Of a stretch of DNA of 64,000 nucleotides, positions 1-9,531 are shown in pieces. The notes beneath the pieces are model-generated. The model did no database searches. It was not told the origin of the DNA and worked only from the letters and a program-made list of their open reading frames with translations. How positions within the stretch are numbered: position 1 is the stretch's first letter; every line of letters begins with the position of its first letter. Both the position numbers and the translations under genes were made by a program. The DNA is from Acetatifactor sp. (GTDB taxonomy: Bacteria > Bacillota > Clostridia > Lachnospirales > Lachnospiraceae): the NCBI GenBank assembly GCA_024695935.1, contig JAILHH010000022.1, forward strand, positions 140,745 to 204,744, given 5' to 3'.

Positions 1-1917
1 TTTTGCCTCCACTCTGCCACCAAGACTGATATTGGTAACACCCGGTGTTCCGTTTGAAATACTTCTTTCAAGCCAGTTATTTCCGTCAACAGATGTTTCA
101 ACCTTTATGCCGGCGGGATAATCATCCAAAAAATCTCTGTCGGAAAAAAGAGAGAGCTGCGACACATACCTTGTACTGTCAAAACTTAATGTAACCTGCT
201 GCCCCGCATATTGATCACATCCGCTGAGCCACAATGTCTTTGGCAGATCATCCACTGCCTGTGCAGGCTCATATCCCGAATATGTATCCGATGCAGATAT
301 GGTCATACCGCTCTTACTCAAGGCTTTTCCGGTAGTGGGATACCATCTGTAGGTAGCAACCGTATCTCCCGGTATTACATCCGTAAACATTCCGTCCGGA
401 GTCATTACCTGTATCTGTCTGTCGGGAGTATCCGGATCTGAATTGGTATTTTGGACAGGGATCCTGTTAACCACCACCAGGCTTATGCTTCCGTCAGGAT
501 TTGAAAATGCAACATTCGATATATATCCATCGTTTTCTGAGCTGGCGATCCTGACTGAGCCTGCGTTTATAAACCTCGAAAACTGTCCGAAAACATAATA
601 TTTTGCATTCTTTCTGTAGCCTCCAGCGCCATCGTCTGAAAGCTGAGACAATGACCAGTGATCCGCATCATCGCTCTGAGGCTTTGACCAAAAACTCGGT
701 CCCGGACCATAGGTATGTCCATCCATATCAAGGCTGTAATATGTGACCCAATACAAATATGAATTTATATTGTTTCGCATATATTCCACAAGTTTATTGG
801 CTCCCACAGTCATCTCGGTTATGTTCCAGGTTTTGTCCTTAAATACATTTTTTAATGTATTGGGATAATACATGGGAATCCCGCCATAATTGTGAAATCC
901 TATGCCATCCACATATTCGGAGGCTTCACTCTGTAAGAGCGGCACCGCATAATTCCAGGTTTCAAACTCATTCGCATCCATTCCCCAGATCTTAGTGGTT
1001 ATGCCGTGACTAACGAATGCCTGTCCCAGGCAATTGGCAAATCGTATCTGATTTTCCGGTGTAAAGAACATACATGGATATCCGATCTTTATATCCGGCT
1101 CGTTCTGAAGAGTCACAGCATCAATATGGATTCCGTTATTTTCATATTCTTCTATAAATCTACAATAATATTCCGCCAGAACTTCATAGCAGCCTTCCTT
1201 TAGTTCGGGATCGCACTGACCGTTCTGCCAGATAATGCTCTCATTCTTTTTCATCCAGGCAGGAGCAGACCACATGGAAGCAAGGAATCTGACATGGGGA
1301 TTAATGGCCAGAATATCCTGTAATGTGGAAATGATCCCGGCATCCGCATCCCGTCCGATGGAAAAACCCGACAGGTCCATGTCGACGTCACCAATTCCGT
1401 CCCCATTTATGTCTTCGTCCGGAGTATCATCATATGTCCAATAACCGCTTCCCGCATTTTCCCCGTAAGGCCCGTAATCCCCTGCCTCAATGGCATCAGG
1501 TGTAAAATCGCTGCAGCCGATGCTGAGTCTCATCCAGTTGTATCCGTTTCCTTCATCCGCATCCACCAGGTCTGTGAGAGCATCTTCATAATCAGAGTCG
1601 CTGAGCTTATTTAAATGATATATGGACGCACCGTCCAAAGACCCTCCGAAACCCTGCCAGGTCTGATATGTGACGGAAGGATCCACCACAATTGGAGCTG
1701 CACCGTCACCGGGCGACTGAAAAGATTCCTGAAAATACAGGTTTTTTTCATCTGTCAGATTGCTCAGTGTATACTGCAGATCCAGATCATTATACGAACT
1801 GTAAAATACTTCAATATCCGGCCTTCCCGCCATGTTTGCGGCTTTTGTCTCAGTTCCCATCATAAAAGACATGCCCAAAGCCAATGTAACCAATATTGCT
1901 ATACCTTTTTTATACAT
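1..1917 (-). CDS. Secreted GH30 family glycoside hydrolase with C-terminal discoidin-like (CBM32) domain, 3' end outside window
   Basis: The reading frame is open from the ATG at 1917 to the window edge (639 codons, no stop seen). Residues 1-27 form a signal peptide. A GH30-type TIM barrel follows, with the acid/base Glu273 in TLQNEPD and the probable nucleophile Glu368 in WNITEMT; these are the two glutamates the family uses for retaining hydrolysis of xylan, beta-glucan or related chains. A calcium-loop-like stretch, DINGDGIGDVD, sits near residue 160. From about residue 530 a discoidin/F5-8C-like beta-sandwich begins, probably carbohydrate binding. GGGGG precedes the ATG by 7 bases. It lies 30 bp after the GH43 gene on the same strand, so it is probably the last visible gene of the operon. 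Substrate is not resolved. Confidence 0.88.
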   Translation of the reverse strand, partial: MYKKGIAILVTLALGMSFMMGTETKAANMAGRPDIEVFYSSYNDLDLQYTLSNLTDEKNLYFQESFQSPGDGAAPIVVDPSVTYQTWQGFGGSLDGASIYHLNKLSDSDYEDALTDLVDADEGNGYNWMRLSIGCSDFTPDAIEAGDYGPYGENAGSGYWTYDDTPDEDINGDGIGDVDMDLSGFSIGRDADAGIISTLQDILAINPHVRFLASMWSAPAWMKKNESIIWQNGQCDPELKEGCYEVLAEYYCRFIEEYENNGIHIDAVTLQNEPDIKIGYPCMFFTPENQIRFANCLGQAFVSHGITTKIWGMDANEFETWNYAVPLLQSEASEYVDGIGFHNYGGIPMYYPNTLKNVFKDKTWNITEMTVGANKLVEYMRNNINSYLYWVTYYSLDMDGHTYGPGPSFWSKPQSDDADHWSLSQLSDDGAGGYRKNAKYYVFGQFSRFINAGSVRIASSENDGYISNVAFSNPDGSISLVVVNRIPVQNTNSDPDTPDRQIQVMTPDGMFTDVIPGDTVATYRWYPTTGKALSKSGMTISASDTYSGYEPAQAVDDLPKTLWLSGCDQYAGQQVTLSFDSTRYVSQLSLFSDRDFLDDYPAGIKVETSVDGNNWLERSISNGTPGVTNISLGGRVEAK

Positions 1918-1947
1918 TTCATTACCCCCAAATGCTTTTAAATCAAC

Positions 1948-2970
1948 CTATTTTTCCCACCATTTTTTAGGTCCCTTATCAACAGGGTACCTGTCAAGGC
2001 TCCACTCATCTTCCCATTCCACGTATGCTCTGTCCCCTGCAAAACGTATGGGAAGCCAGATATATCCTGCCTCGCTGGTCTCTGCCTCGGGATGTCCGTC
2101 TATCTTAGTGGTCTTTGCCATCCAACGGTCACCGATGGCAATATAGAGGCCATATCTGGTCGGATGCTTGAACACGCAGCTGAACTGACAGTCAAAGCTG
2201 GTATGCTTTACATCATCCTTGCAAAATTCCCCCTGCACATCATAGGGTCCGTGCATGAGCTTTGCCATTGCAACTTCCGTAGGATTAGGCGCATAACCTG
2301 TGGTCCCCGAAGAGATCAGATAATATTTGTCCTCTTTTTTGAAAAAGCAGGGTGCCTCCCTGGCTTCAGGCGGCTGAACGTGAGGGAAATGAGAGGAATA
2401 ATATCCTGTCACATCCAGGTAATCATCCGTAAGATCTGCGATAACCACCTCAGTGTGAACTCTGTCTGCGATAAAATATCCTTTACCGTCTCTCTCATCC
2501 ACCCACAGATCAAAATCACCCATCTCCATTCCAAGAGGTCTGATGGTCTTTACCATGGTAAAGGGTTTTGTGATATCATCGGAAACAGCAATTCCCATGT
2601 ACTGTTTCATCCAGTTTGTGGGCTCCTCGGTACTTCCTGCAAATTTTACCCACATCACAAACTGCTTTGTTCTTTCGTTGTAGATAATATGGGGTCTGTC
2701 CATGATCCTCTCGGGATGCATCGGATCCGAAAAATCCTTTGCAGGTTCCAGGATTATCCCCTCTCTTTTCCAGTTATAAAGGTCTTTTGAAGAATAAAGG
2801 CATACGCCCCAGTGCCAGTTTTTTCCTCCGGCTACGTACTTTTCCTTGTTTTCTCCGTACCAATAATAAGTTCCTTCGTGATATAAAACGGATCCGCCAT
2901 GAGCCTGGATCAGATTTCCATCTGTATCCCTCCAGGGCTGTCCGGGTTTAAAAGAATTATTCTTTTCCAT
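1948..2970 (-). CDS. GH43 family glycoside hydrolase, resembling exo-beta-1,3-galactanase (GH43_24-like)
   Basis: A 340-residue cytoplasmic-looking five-bladed propeller enzyme without signal peptide. Features of the GH43_24 galactan-1,3-beta-galactosidase group are visible: QAHGGSVLYHEGTYYWYGE near the N-terminus, RPHIIYN, GDFDLWVDERDG and EAPCFF followed by YYLISSG. The ATG at 2970 is preferred to the upstream TTG (2985) because GGAGG lies 8 bases before it. The start overlaps the end of the response regulator gene by 14 bp, so the two are translationally linked. Being intracellular, it would act on imported oligosaccharides. The subfamily is an inference from motif resemblance; a related GH43 specificity is possible. 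Confidence 0.8.
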   Translation of the reverse strand: MEKNNSFKPGQPWRDTDGNLIQAHGGSVLYHEGTYYWYGENKEKYVAGGKNWHWGVCLYSSKDLYNWKREGIILEPAKDFSDPMHPERIMDRPHIIYNERTKQFVMWVKFAGSTEEPTNWMKQYMGIAVSDDITKPFTMVKTIRPLGMEMGDFDLWVDERDGKGYFIADRVHTEVVIADLTDDYLDVTGYYSSHFPHVQPPEAREAPCFFKKEDKYYLISSGTTGYAPNPTEVAMAKLMHGPYDVQGEFCKDDVKHTSFDCQFSCVFKHPTRYGLYIAIGDRWMAKTTKIDGHPEAETSEAGYIWLPIRFAGDRAYVEWEDEWSLDRYPVDKGPKKWWEK

Positions 2971-4495
2971 CTGATAGTCCTCCAATATGCTGATTGCCTG
3001 TGCCTCTTTTTGCCTTTCTGTATTCCGACGGTGTCAGGCCTGTAATCGTCTTAAAAATCCTGCTAAAATAATACGGGTCGCTATAACCCACCGAAAGTGC
3101 CACTTCCTTGACACTTACTTCATCACTTTGTTTCAGCATCTGTTTTGCATTCTCGATGCGCCTCTGTATCACATACTCGCTTGGCGACTGCGCATATACT
3201 TTTTTAAACAGATAACTAAAATATGTATAATTAAATCCAAATTTTTCCGCCACTTCCTGGATCACTATCTTTTCCGTATAATGCTCCGAAAGATATGCCG
3301 CAATGGCATCCAATATGGCATGGCAGCTTTTGTCATTAAGTTTAAATTCGACCTTGTCCGAATCCTCTTCAAACAGCGCCTCAAATCCTTTTTCCACATC
3401 CTCATAGGATGAGGCCTCCTCCATTATCAGGCCGGCATAATATTCCGCTTCTGCAGAGATTCCGGGGTCATTACATTCTCTGAGGATATGCTTAAGCATT
3501 TTCTGTAGACTTTTTTGTGTAGCACTCCCTGCCTTACAACGCTCCAAAAGCTGCCTCATAAAACTTACCGCTTCCTTTACGTTGTTTTCCGAAAGTTTCC
3601 CACAGAGTATCCTGATCTCTTCATCACCCACATAGACCTGCGTGGGAATGTCGTCTTTTGAAAAAAGCATGCGTGATGACAGAAAGACCGCTCCGTCTCT
3701 TAAAATCTGCTCCGATCCCGTTATGGCCTTTTTAAAATCTGCCGGAGGTATTTCATCTCCACCGAAAACAAGGGTAAGGTTTCCTGCTCCTGATTCCTTT
3801 TCACATTTTTCAAAAAAGGATCTCATCTTTGCATGATCCGGCTTGTCCTCGTTTTCAAAGATCAGATATCCCTCGTTTAAATACCTGCTTTCCACAAAGA
3901 ATACCTTTTCCTCGAAGTACTCTTTTGTAATCTTTTCAATACGTGAGAACGCTTCGTCATCCGCCTGTTCCACTCCCATTTTGCGTAGAAAACTTACCAT
4001 TCCGACGCATATATGCCAAAGGGTATATTTCATGCTGTTTGCTTCAAGGGCATCGTCGTTTGGCACATATTCGGAATACACGGCAGACTCGATCCGCTCC
4101 AGTTTTTCCTTGTACTTTTTTATCTTAAGATCACTTGCTGTCTTTACCAAAAACTGTTTAAAATCCAAGGGGTTTATGGGTTTAACCAGGTATTCAAGCA
4201 CATCCAGAGCAATGGCTTTTTTGGCATATTCAAATTCACGGTATCCGCTTAAGATCACAAAGGGCACGTCGTTATTTTCTCTTCTGCATATCTCTATCAG
4301 CTGAAGTCCGCTCATGATGGGCATAGTTATATCCGCAAATACTATGTCCGGCTTGAGATCCCGTATAAGCTGTAAGCCTGTGAGGCCGTCATCTGCCGTA
4401 CCTGCAACCTCTATGCCGCTGTCCGAACGCTCGATCATGGTTTTCAAACTTCGTATGATTAAGGATTCATCATCCACGATCACTGCCCTAAGCAT
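2957..4495 (-). CDS. YesN-type response regulator with AraC DNA-binding domain
   Basis: 512 residues. The N-terminal receiver domain (about 1-120) has the acidic pair DDE at 8-10, phospho-acceptor Asp55 in FADITMP and the conserved Lys in LVKPI. A long middle region without a recognised fold follows, and residues about 400-505 carry two helix-turn-helix motifs of AraC type (SYLFKKVYAQSPSEYV and SRIFKTITGLTPSEYR). It is the partner of the histidine kinase immediately upstream (17 bp gap) and should activate this sugar-uptake locus when the kinase senses an oligosaccharide. ATG 4495 has GGAGGAG upstream. Members of this family are typical of Lachnospiraceae and Bacillus polysaccharide loci. Confidence 0.93.
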   Translation of the reverse strand: MLRAVIVDDESLIIRSLKTMIERSDSGIEVAGTADDGLTGLQLIRDLKPDIVFADITMPIMSGLQLIEICRRENNDVPFVILSGYREFEYAKKAIALDVLEYLVKPINPLDFKQFLVKTASDLKIKKYKEKLERIESAVYSEYVPNDDALEANSMKYTLWHICVGMVSFLRKMGVEQADDEAFSRIEKITKEYFEEKVFFVESRYLNEGYLIFENEDKPDHAKMRSFFEKCEKESGAGNLTLVFGGDEIPPADFKKAITGSEQILRDGAVFLSSRMLFSKDDIPTQVYVGDEEIRILCGKLSENNVKEAVSFMRQLLERCKAGSATQKSLQKMLKHILRECNDPGISAEAEYYAGLIMEEASSYEDVEKGFEALFEEDSDKVEFKLNDKSCHAILDAIAAYLSEHYTEKIVIQEVAEKFGFNYTYFSYLFKKVYAQSPSEYVIQRRIENAKQMLKQSDEVSVKEVALSVGYSDPYYFSRIFKTITGLTPSEYRKAKRGTGNQHIGGLSDGKE

Positions 4496-4512
4496 CCCTT
4501 GCTCCTCCTTTT

Positions 4513-6303
4513 TTAGTCATACCTGACCACAATGCTCACAAATGCGCCGCCGTATTCTTTGTCCCTCTGTATCTCAAAAGTCAATGCGTCCGTGTATTGT
4601 AATTTCAGACGAATATAAAGATTTAATATGGCGCTGTCTCCGGTCTTTAACTGTTCGTATCCGCTTCGACTCTTTATCACATTGTCGATGACGGATATCT
4701 CTTCGGATATTTTTTCCACTGTCTTTTTGTCAAAGCCGCAGCCGTTATCACGGATAAAGAAGTGCCATCCGCCCTCATCACATCCGCAGTCTATAATGAG
4801 ATGATATGGTGCAAATGCCCCTTTGAATCCATGGGTAAAACAGTTTTCCACAAGAGGCTGAAGCGATACTTTTGTAATGGATATGGTTTCCAGCGGTCCG
4901 CTTAAATCTATCCTGCTGTGGAGTTTGTCCTCATAGCGCCACTTCATAAAATCTATGTACAGTGCGATATGTTTTAATTCGTCAGCCAAAGTGGTCGTCG
5001 TATTCTCCGAGCTGGTGTATCTGAACAGTTCGCCCAGCTGATGACACATAACAGGGATCTTTTCACTGTTTTCCTCGATCCCCACGGCACTTATGGCAGA
5101 GAGTGAATTAAAAAGATAATGGGGATCCGTCTGCGCCTGTAGAGCATTGATCCTAAGGCCAAGTTCCGCCTGTTTAGCCAAAAGCAGTTCGTTGGAGGTC
5201 CTGTTTACTTCACGTAACAGGCTCTCAAAAGCATCCTGCAGCATTTCGATCTCTCTTACCCCTGTGTGACTGAAATTTATCTCATCCTGGCCGGGCACTA
5301 TTTCTTCCACTTCTTTTGACAGACGTACAATTATACGTATCATTCCTCTGGTTGCCACAAACATGCTCGCCAGTATCAGCATCATGATGGGCAGGGTAAA
5401 GAGTACCGTAAGCCTTATAGTGTCACTTCTGCTCTGTCCGAGCACGCTTTCTTCATCAAGCACAAAGACAAACCACCCTGTGTCCCCCACAGGTTGAGTG
5501 GTAGCAATACAGTTTTCAGAAAGCCACTGTACAGGTTCCATCACCTTTGGTGTGTCCGACTCCGTAAACTTTAAGAGGCTTTCCGCCTGTTTTTCCGATA
5601 CACCGCTTTTGGGATAGATCACTTCACCATCCGAGGATATGATCAGCACAGTCATTGTATCCGGCAGATTGTCCTCACATATTTCCTCGATAGTCCTGTA
5701 CTTTACCTGTACCTCGATGGTTCCCACATTTATGAATTTATAGTTTGTGGCCTCAAAAGGGCGCACCACAGACAGTACCTCTCTGTCCGTCATCCTATCC
5801 CATTTGTCCGTGTGAAAACCCAGAAATCTGCTGGTCCTGTCTTTTGAAATATCCCACATCTCATTTTGTGAAAGTTCCATAATGTATTCTGTCGTAGGAT
5901 TATCCCGCATCCCGACATAAGAGCTGTCATTGAAAATATTAATACCTGCAATGTGGGGACGGGCTGCCGAAAACATCCAGATAATATCGCAGGCTTCCCT
6001 CCGGGCCTCGATGTTGTAAAAATAGTTTTCATCTTTGTATTCTTCACCCGAGGCTTCCACAAACATCTTCTGCAAAACAGAACTGGACTGCAGCTGTATA
6101 GCCACAGATTCCAGTTCAGTCATGATTGAGTCCACTCTGGAAGCAATATTTGCAGCTTTCTCAACATAATATTTTTCTGTGCTCTCATTTTGCTCATGCT
6201 GAAGATAACTGATGCAGGCGACCACCATCACGCCTATGATGAACAGACAGCTGAGCAAAATACTTAAATACATTTTCCAACGGATCCCACGCAGAACTTT
6301 CAT
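4513..6303 (-). CDS. YesM-type sensor histidine kinase
   Basis: 596 residues with the layout of the LytS/YesM family: a transmembrane helix at 11-32, an extracellular sensor of about 260 residues, a second helix at about 298-318, a HAMP-like linker, the phosphorylation box with His395 in QTDPHYLFNSL, and an ATPase domain with DNGCGFD. It phosphorylates the AraC-type regulator downstream. The extracellular loop presumably senses a sugar, directly or through the binding lipoprotein of the same locus (inference). The ATG at 6303 was chosen over a GTG two codons upstream; both are reachable from the same AAGG sites. It starts 9 bp after the MalG-like permease gene. Confidence 0.93.
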   Translation of the reverse strand: MKVLRGIRWKMYLSILLSCLFIIGVMVVACISYLQHEQNESTEKYYVEKAANIASRVDSIMTELESVAIQLQSSSVLQKMFVEASGEEYKDENYFYNIEARREACDIIWMFSAARPHIAGINIFNDSSYVGMRDNPTTEYIMELSQNEMWDISKDRTSRFLGFHTDKWDRMTDREVLSVVRPFEATNYKFINVGTIEVQVKYRTIEEICEDNLPDTMTVLIISSDGEVIYPKSGVSEKQAESLLKFTESDTPKVMEPVQWLSENCIATTQPVGDTGWFVFVLDEESVLGQSRSDTIRLTVLFTLPIMMLILASMFVATRGMIRIIVRLSKEVEEIVPGQDEINFSHTGVREIEMLQDAFESLLREVNRTSNELLLAKQAELGLRINALQAQTDPHYLFNSLSAISAVGIEENSEKIPVMCHQLGELFRYTSSENTTTTLADELKHIALYIDFMKWRYEDKLHSRIDLSGPLETISITKVSLQPLVENCFTHGFKGAFAPYHLIIDCGCDEGGWHFFIRDNGCGFDKKTVEKISEEISVIDNVIKSRSGYEQLKTGDSAILNLYIRLKLQYTDALTFEIQRDKEYGGAFVSIVVRYD

Positions 6304-6312
6304 TATCACACC

Positions 6313-7125
6313 TTATCCCTTTACTGCGCCGGCTGTCATGCCTGCGATTATATATTTCTGGCAGACAAGATACAGTACAAGCAGCGGCAACACAGTCATT
6401 ACGATATCTGCAAACACCAGATTCCATGAAGATCCGTAGGTACCATAGAAATTGTACACGGTAAGCGGGAGATTCCACTTGGCTGTATTTGAAAAATACA
6501 GCGGTACCTGAATGTCATTCCAGCATCCCACAAAATTAAAGATAAAGAGCGTGATGGTAATGGGTTTAAGGAGGGGAAATATGATCTCAAATACCATCTT
6601 AAGTGGGGGACAACCGTCCAAAAATGCAGCTTCGTCCAATTCTCTGGGAATGGTTTTCACGAATCCGGTATATAAAAATATAGACATGGGAAGTCCGTAT
6701 GTAGCCGATACCAGGATCAGTCCCATATATGTATTGAACAATTTTAAGGTGTCAAGTATCAGGTAAGTCGGGACAAAAGCCACCGGAATGACCAGTCCGC
6801 ACAAAAATGTATAATATGCACCCTTTGCCCATTTGCTTGTGGACCTGGATATCACAAATGCGGCGATGGAAGAAAATGCAAGCACGATCAGAACCGAACC
6901 GCCGGAAACGATCAGACCGTTAAAAAAAGCTCTTAATACACTTCCCGCTTTGATAACGGTCTCGTAATTATCCCATCTCCACACACTTGGAAGGCCCAGT
7001 GCAAAAAACCTGGCGTCTTTTTTCTCCTTTACGGAATTGATAAACACCATCCACAGGGGTGTGACGAATACCAAAGTAAGGAAGACAGTCGTGACATAAT
7101 AAACAGTTTTTTTGATCACTTTCAT
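6313..7125 (-). CDS. Carbohydrate ABC transporter permease, MalG type
   Basis: 270 residues with six hydrophobic helices and the cytoplasmic EAA loop (ELDEAAFLDGCPP) that docks the ATPase. It forms the channel with the MalF-type permease encoded just upstream; its ATG overlaps the upstream stop by one base (TGATG), and the ribosome site GGAGGTGGAG lies inside the end of that gene, which indicates coupled translation. No ATPase gene is present in this locus, so the importer must borrow a shared MsmK-type ATPase, as is usual for CUT1 importers of Firmicutes (family knowledge). Confidence 0.94.
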   Translation of the reverse strand: MKVIKKTVYYVTTVFLTLVFVTPLWMVFINSVKEKKDARFFALGLPSVWRWDNYETVIKAGSVLRAFFNGLIVSGGSVLIVLAFSSIAAFVISRSTSKWAKGAYYTFLCGLVIPVAFVPTYLILDTLKLFNTYMGLILVSATYGLPMSIFLYTGFVKTIPRELDEAAFLDGCPPLKMVFEIIFPLLKPITITLFIFNFVGCWNDIQVPLYFSNTAKWNLPLTVYNFYGTYGSSWNLVFADIVMTVLPLLVLYLVCQKYIIAGMTAGAVKG

Positions 7126-8006
7126 CACATCTCCACCTCCTTCTTACGCATGATGATTACAACTGTGAAGGTGAGAACGGATATCAACAGTGTCATAAAA
7201 AGACCAACCGCACTGGAATAACCCAGATATCCGTTTCCGAAACTCTTGTAAAGGAATGTGGAGAGAACTTGTGTCGAATCCGCAGGCCCGCCGTTGGTGG
7301 TTCCATAGATCTGAGCAAAAACTTTGATTCCGGATATGATCGAAAGCATCACGGATACGGTGAGGGACTGTACCATGAGGGGGATCGTCACCTTAAAGAC
7401 TCTCTGCCAATAGCCGGCTCCGTCTATTTTTGAAGCCTCGTAATACTCCGCCGGCACACTTTCCATTCCCGCCAGGCAGATGCACATGGTATATCCCACC
7501 TGCTGCCACAATTCCATGACGCAAACGGCATTTAAGGCAACCCCCTTGGTGTGGAGCCAGTCCACACCAAGTTTTCCAAGGCCAACAGCCGAGAGGAGGT
7601 TATTTAACAAACCGTTCGTAGGATTGTATATCGATACGAAGATAATGGCTACTACAAGAGAGGATATTGTGATTGGCAGAAAAAAAGCAGCTCTTAAAAA
7701 ATGCTTATATCTGCCCTCTCCCTGTACGAGCAGCGCCATCAAAAATCCCAGGATATTTTTCCCAAGCACCGTTACCACAGAAAAATAAAATGTGTTTTTT
7801 ACACATATCCAGAAATTCTTTTCCGAAAAAAGTCTCTTGAAATTGTCAAGTCCGTTCCACCTGGGTTCGTCAAAATAAAACAGGGACCAGTCAGTGAAAC
7901 CCATGACAAAACTTGCCAGATTGGGAATGATAAAAAAGACCAAAAACAGCAGGAATGCGGGCAAAACAAGCCATTTGGTATAGTATTTGTTTTCCAGCTT
8001 ATTCAT
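7125..8006 (-). CDS. Carbohydrate ABC transporter permease, MalF type
   Basis: 293 residues, six transmembrane helices, and the EAA-loop signature EYYEASKIDGAGYWQ about 80 residues before the C-terminus. The start is the ATG at 8006 (MNKLENKYY), with GGGAG 10 bases upstream; a longer frame reaching 8078 is an artefact overlapping the binding-protein gene. Together with the MalG-type protein and the lipoprotein it forms a CUT1 oligosaccharide importer in the cytoplasmic membrane. Confidence 0.94.
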   Translation of the reverse strand: MNKLENKYYTKWLVLPAFLLFLVFFIIPNLASFVMGFTDWSLFYFDEPRWNGLDNFKRLFSEKNFWICVKNTFYFSVVTVLGKNILGFLMALLVQGEGRYKHFLRAAFFLPITISSLVVAIIFVSIYNPTNGLLNNLLSAVGLGKLGVDWLHTKGVALNAVCVMELWQQVGYTMCICLAGMESVPAEYYEASKIDGAGYWQRVFKVTIPLMVQSLTVSVMLSIISGIKVFAQIYGTTNGGPADSTQVLSTFLYKSFGNGYLGYSSAVGLFMTLLISVLTFTVVIIMRKKEVEM

Positions 8007-8023
8007 TTTTATACAACTCCCGT

Positions 8024-9388
8024 TTAGAATCCTTCCATTCTGAGAGCTGCCGCATCGGCATAGTACGCTTTGTACCACTCAGAAAGTGTATCCTCCACTG
8101 AGATACCGGAGAACATACCCTGGATCCTCTCACTGAACGCACCGTAGAAATTGCTGAGAGCGGGCTCACCGTCATAAAGTGCATTGTTGAACTCACGAAG
8201 TGAAGGCCATGTCTTTGCATACTCTCTCATCTCGCGGTTAAATGCATTGGCATTAAGCTCTACGGTAAGATCCTTATAGGGAGCACTTCCGGGGATCAGG
8301 TCATAGTAAACCTTTAAACCATCCTCGGAAACCATCTTGTTGACAAATGCTTTTGCAAGATCTAAATTCTCGCTGTTTCCGACTATAGACAGGTAATTTG
8401 TAGCTGTACCAAAGAGAACATATCCATCCTCTTCATTGTCCCAAAGAGGGATATACATCATTCCAAGATCGCCGATCTTGTCAGGATAAAACTCATTGAG
8501 AGAACTGTAAGCGCTGTCAAGCTGTGCATAGAATGCGCACTCACCGTTTGCAAGGGCGTCAAAAGCCATATCGTTTGTGGCTGACATATAGTCCTCATTG
8601 ATATAGCCTAAATCCTTTAATGAGATAGCATTCTCAAAAAGCTTTACAAGCTCGGGGATCTCTGCAGGCTTTACCTGATTTGTAGTAAGTTTATGGATAA
8701 GCTCGGGATTTCCGTCAAATACGGAAGTCATGCTGCAAAGAAGAAGGATCTGTGCGGTCCATGTCTCCTGATTTGAGATATATACGGGAGTCTTTCCTGA
8801 CCCTTTTATAAGTTCACAGGCAGCGATAAACTCTTCATAATTGCGGATAGGAAGAGATACACCTGCCTCCTCAAGTACTTTTTTATTGTAAATAAATCCC
8901 ATGTTTGACTCGCCGCCAAGGGGAGCTTTTAATACTGATCCGTCGGAGCCCACACAAAGGGGATATGTGGTGTCAGTGATCTTTCCTACCCACTCTCCGT
9001 CCAGGGAAGCCAGATCTTTTTCCGAGATATCTGTCAGTCCGAAGTTGTGAAGGATGATATCGCCACCGTTTCCGGTTGCCAGTTTGGTATTTGTAACAGT
9101 GAGCATCTGATCATCGGGGATAACTTCAAATTCAAGAGTGATACCCATGCCCTCGGCAACTGTTTCAAGCGCCTGTGTGATCATACCTGCACCGTAATCA
9201 CCGGAACTCATCATAACTGAGAGTTTTCCGCCATCCGCAAGGGGAGTTTCCTCGGATTCCACCGATTCCTCTGCTGCATTTTCCGTTACTTCCAAATCCT
9301 CTGCCCCGGTCTCTGCCTTTTCTCCGCAGCCTGTTAACAAGGACAATGTCATGACCCCTGCAAGGATCATAGCTAATTTCTTTTTCAT
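8024..9388 (-). CDS. Extracellular sugar-binding lipoprotein of the ABC importer
   Basis: 454 residues from the ATG at 9388 (AGAGG upstream; the frame continues open to a GTG at 9406). The N-terminus MKKKLAMILAGVMTLSLLTG ends in a lipobox, LLTGCG, so the protein is anchored to the outer face of the membrane. After an acidic linker the sequence is a bilobal family-1 solute-binding protein. It delivers the oligosaccharide to the two permeases encoded directly downstream. The ligand cannot be read from sequence; neighbouring GH43, GH30 and GH106-like enzymes suggest a hemicellulose or pectin side-chain oligosaccharide (inference). Confidence 0.93.
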   Translation of the reverse strand: MKKKLAMILAGVMTLSLLTGCGEKAETGAEDLEVTENAAEESVESEETPLADGGKLSVMMSSGDYGAGMITQALETVAEGMGITLEFEVIPDDQMLTVTNTKLATGNGGDIILHNFGLTDISEKDLASLDGEWVGKITDTTYPLCVGSDGSVLKAPLGGESNMGFIYNKKVLEEAGVSLPIRNYEEFIAACELIKGSGKTPVYISNQETWTAQILLLCSMTSVFDGNPELIHKLTTNQVKPAEIPELVKLFENAISLKDLGYINEDYMSATNDMAFDALANGECAFYAQLDSAYSSLNEFYPDKIGDLGMMYIPLWDNEEDGYVLFGTATNYLSIVGNSENLDLAKAFVNKMVSEDGLKVYYDLIPGSAPYKDLTVELNANAFNREMREYAKTWPSLREFNNALYDGEPALSNFYGAFSERIQGMFSGISVEDTLSEWYKAYYADAAALRMEGF

Positions 9389-9426
9389 TATTTCCTCTCT
9401 TTCCACCGCTTTTGCAGTTAATGAAA

Positions 9427-9462
9427 TTCGTGATTAATTCGGCCGTTTCTCTTGATCACGAA
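9427..9462. promoter_or_regulatory. Inverted repeat in the leader of the sugar-binding lipoprotein gene
   Basis: TTCGTGAT and ATCACGAA form an 8-bp inverted repeat separated by 20 bases, about 40 bp upstream of the lipoprotein start. A TACAAT hexamer lies just upstream on the minus strand. It could be an operator or a small RNA hairpin; nothing else identifies it. Confidence 0.3.
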
Positions 9463-9531
9463 CTCATTGTAGCATCGCGCTCATGCGGACTAAATAGAGG
9501 GGTTTTGGTTCAAAATGGACTGATTTTTGTT

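Noticed and set aside
2092..2790. 232-residue plus-strand ORF opposite the GH43 gene
   Set aside because: It lies antisense to a gene with clear motifs, and its composition is not protein-like.
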